DNA of 61,401 nucleotides from NCBI GenBank assembly GCA_902826795.1, contig CADEGD010000010.1, positions 1 through 61,401 of the forward strand, given 5' to 3'. The stretch comes from an uncultured Acidobacteriota bacterium (lineage in GTDB: Bacteria > Acidobacteriota > Blastocatellia > Pyrinomonadales > Pyrinomonadaceae). Below are positions 61,147 to 61,401 of this stretch, piece by piece. The translations under genes were made by a program, and so were the position numbers. Position 1 is the first letter of the stretch; the number at the start of each line of letters is the position of its first letter. Below the pieces are notes generated by a model. That model saw only the letters and a list, made by a program, of their open reading frames with translations. It was not told the DNA's origin and did not search any database.

Positions 61147-61401
61147 ATGACAAACACGGAACTGCTAAAAAACAGCCGCGACTTACTGCTTAAACTCCAT
61201 AAGTCTTTACTAGATCACGAAAGAAGAATTTACGAAGGCATAAATGGGCCGAAGACGCCCACGGAGTTCTTGAATCTTTTGCTTGAGGATCCGGATTTCG
61301 CTTGGCTGCGGAAGTTTTCGACGCTGATAGTTGAGATCGATGATATGTTTGCTCAAAAAGACGGATATTCGACCGAAGTAGGAGATACGCATGTTGCATC
61401 C
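61147..61401 (+). CDS. conserved hypothetical protein, cut by window end
   Basis: An open frame of 85 codons from ATG 61147 with no stop before the window ends. It is helical, soluble, without signal peptide (NSRDLLLKLHKSLLDHERR, GPKTPTEFLNLLLEDPDFAW, LRKFSTLIVEIDDMF). From memory, small proteins with this LLKLHKxLLDxER...FAWLRxLSxLIVxIDE pattern are widespread, of about 120 residues and no known function. It is divergent from marR, with the palindromes between, so MarR may control it. Confidence 0.75.
   Translation, partial: MTNTELLKNSRDLLLKLHKSLLDHERRIYEGINGPKTPTEFLNLLLEDPDFAWLRKFSTLIVEIDDMFAQKDGYSTEVGDTHVAS

Overview
The window looks like chromosomal DNA from an Acidobacteriota bacterium, most likely class Blastocatellia (Pyrinomonadaceae-like). 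This is an inference from gene content: several Hanks-type Ser/Thr kinases joined to FHA domains and zinc ribbons, a secreted protein with LVIVD and FG-GAP/VCBS-type repeats, paired M16 peptidases, many secreted proteins of unknown function, moderate GC by eye, and dense intergenic palindromes. I see no rRNA, no CRISPR array, no transposase and no convincing prophage. There is one tRNA gene (Lys, CTT).

Layout. 0-8.3 kb: a nucleotidyltransferase pair, an active/inactive M16 peptidase pair, two soluble or secreted proteins of known fold but unknown role, a Rad52-type annealing protein divergent from an XRE regulator, a membrane protein, and an AbrB/Doc toxin-antitoxin module. 8.3-17.7 kb, read right to left: argS, then a complete tryptophan operon trpL-trpE-trpD-trpC-trpF-trpB-trpA-aroF, with a promoter directly after the argS stop and a readable attenuator. 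17.8-24.8 kb: a small secreted protein, larC, folE (CTG start), an M28 peptidase, a Phd/VapC module and metG. 24.8-30 kb: a secreted protein, a BrnT module sitting next to a copied scrap of tatD, tatD, yajQ, a DUF1444 protein, a polyprenyl diphosphate synthase and a HARE-HTH protein.

30.3-39.3 kb: a secreted repeat protein, an FHA-PrsW membrane protease fusion, tRNA-Lys, and a run of signalling proteins (zinc-ribbon kinase, two membrane proteins with the same N-terminal zinc motif, FHA-kinase). 39.3-46 kb, right to left: an acyl-CoA carboxylase beta subunit, then the compact set alr, LURP-one-like, YihY/BrkB, SIS isomerase and O-antigen ligase. 46-56.6 kb: an RNA methyltransferase and a cell-envelope signalling block: FhaA-like protein, PBP2, RodA/FtsW and PP2C phosphatase on one strand, with a kinase-like protein (HRE instead of HRD) and a second DUF3662-FHA protein on the other. 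This set of functions resembles the actinobacterial PknB/PstP/RodA/PbpA/FhaA locus. 56.6-59.5 kb: a DarB/KAS III-like ketosynthase fused to a heme-oxygenase-like domain, followed by an unrecognised conserved protein. 59.6-61.4 kb: DUF402 and UspA genes, and a MarR regulator divergent from a gene cut by the window end.

Two themes stand out. First, cis-regulation that can be read directly: the four-segment trp attenuator, tandem palindromes at toxin-antitoxin and MarR promoters, and several intrinsic terminators. Second, interspersed palindromic elements of many kinds, two of them inserted in frame inside the coding regions of metG and tatD, and another supplying the TatD C-terminus.
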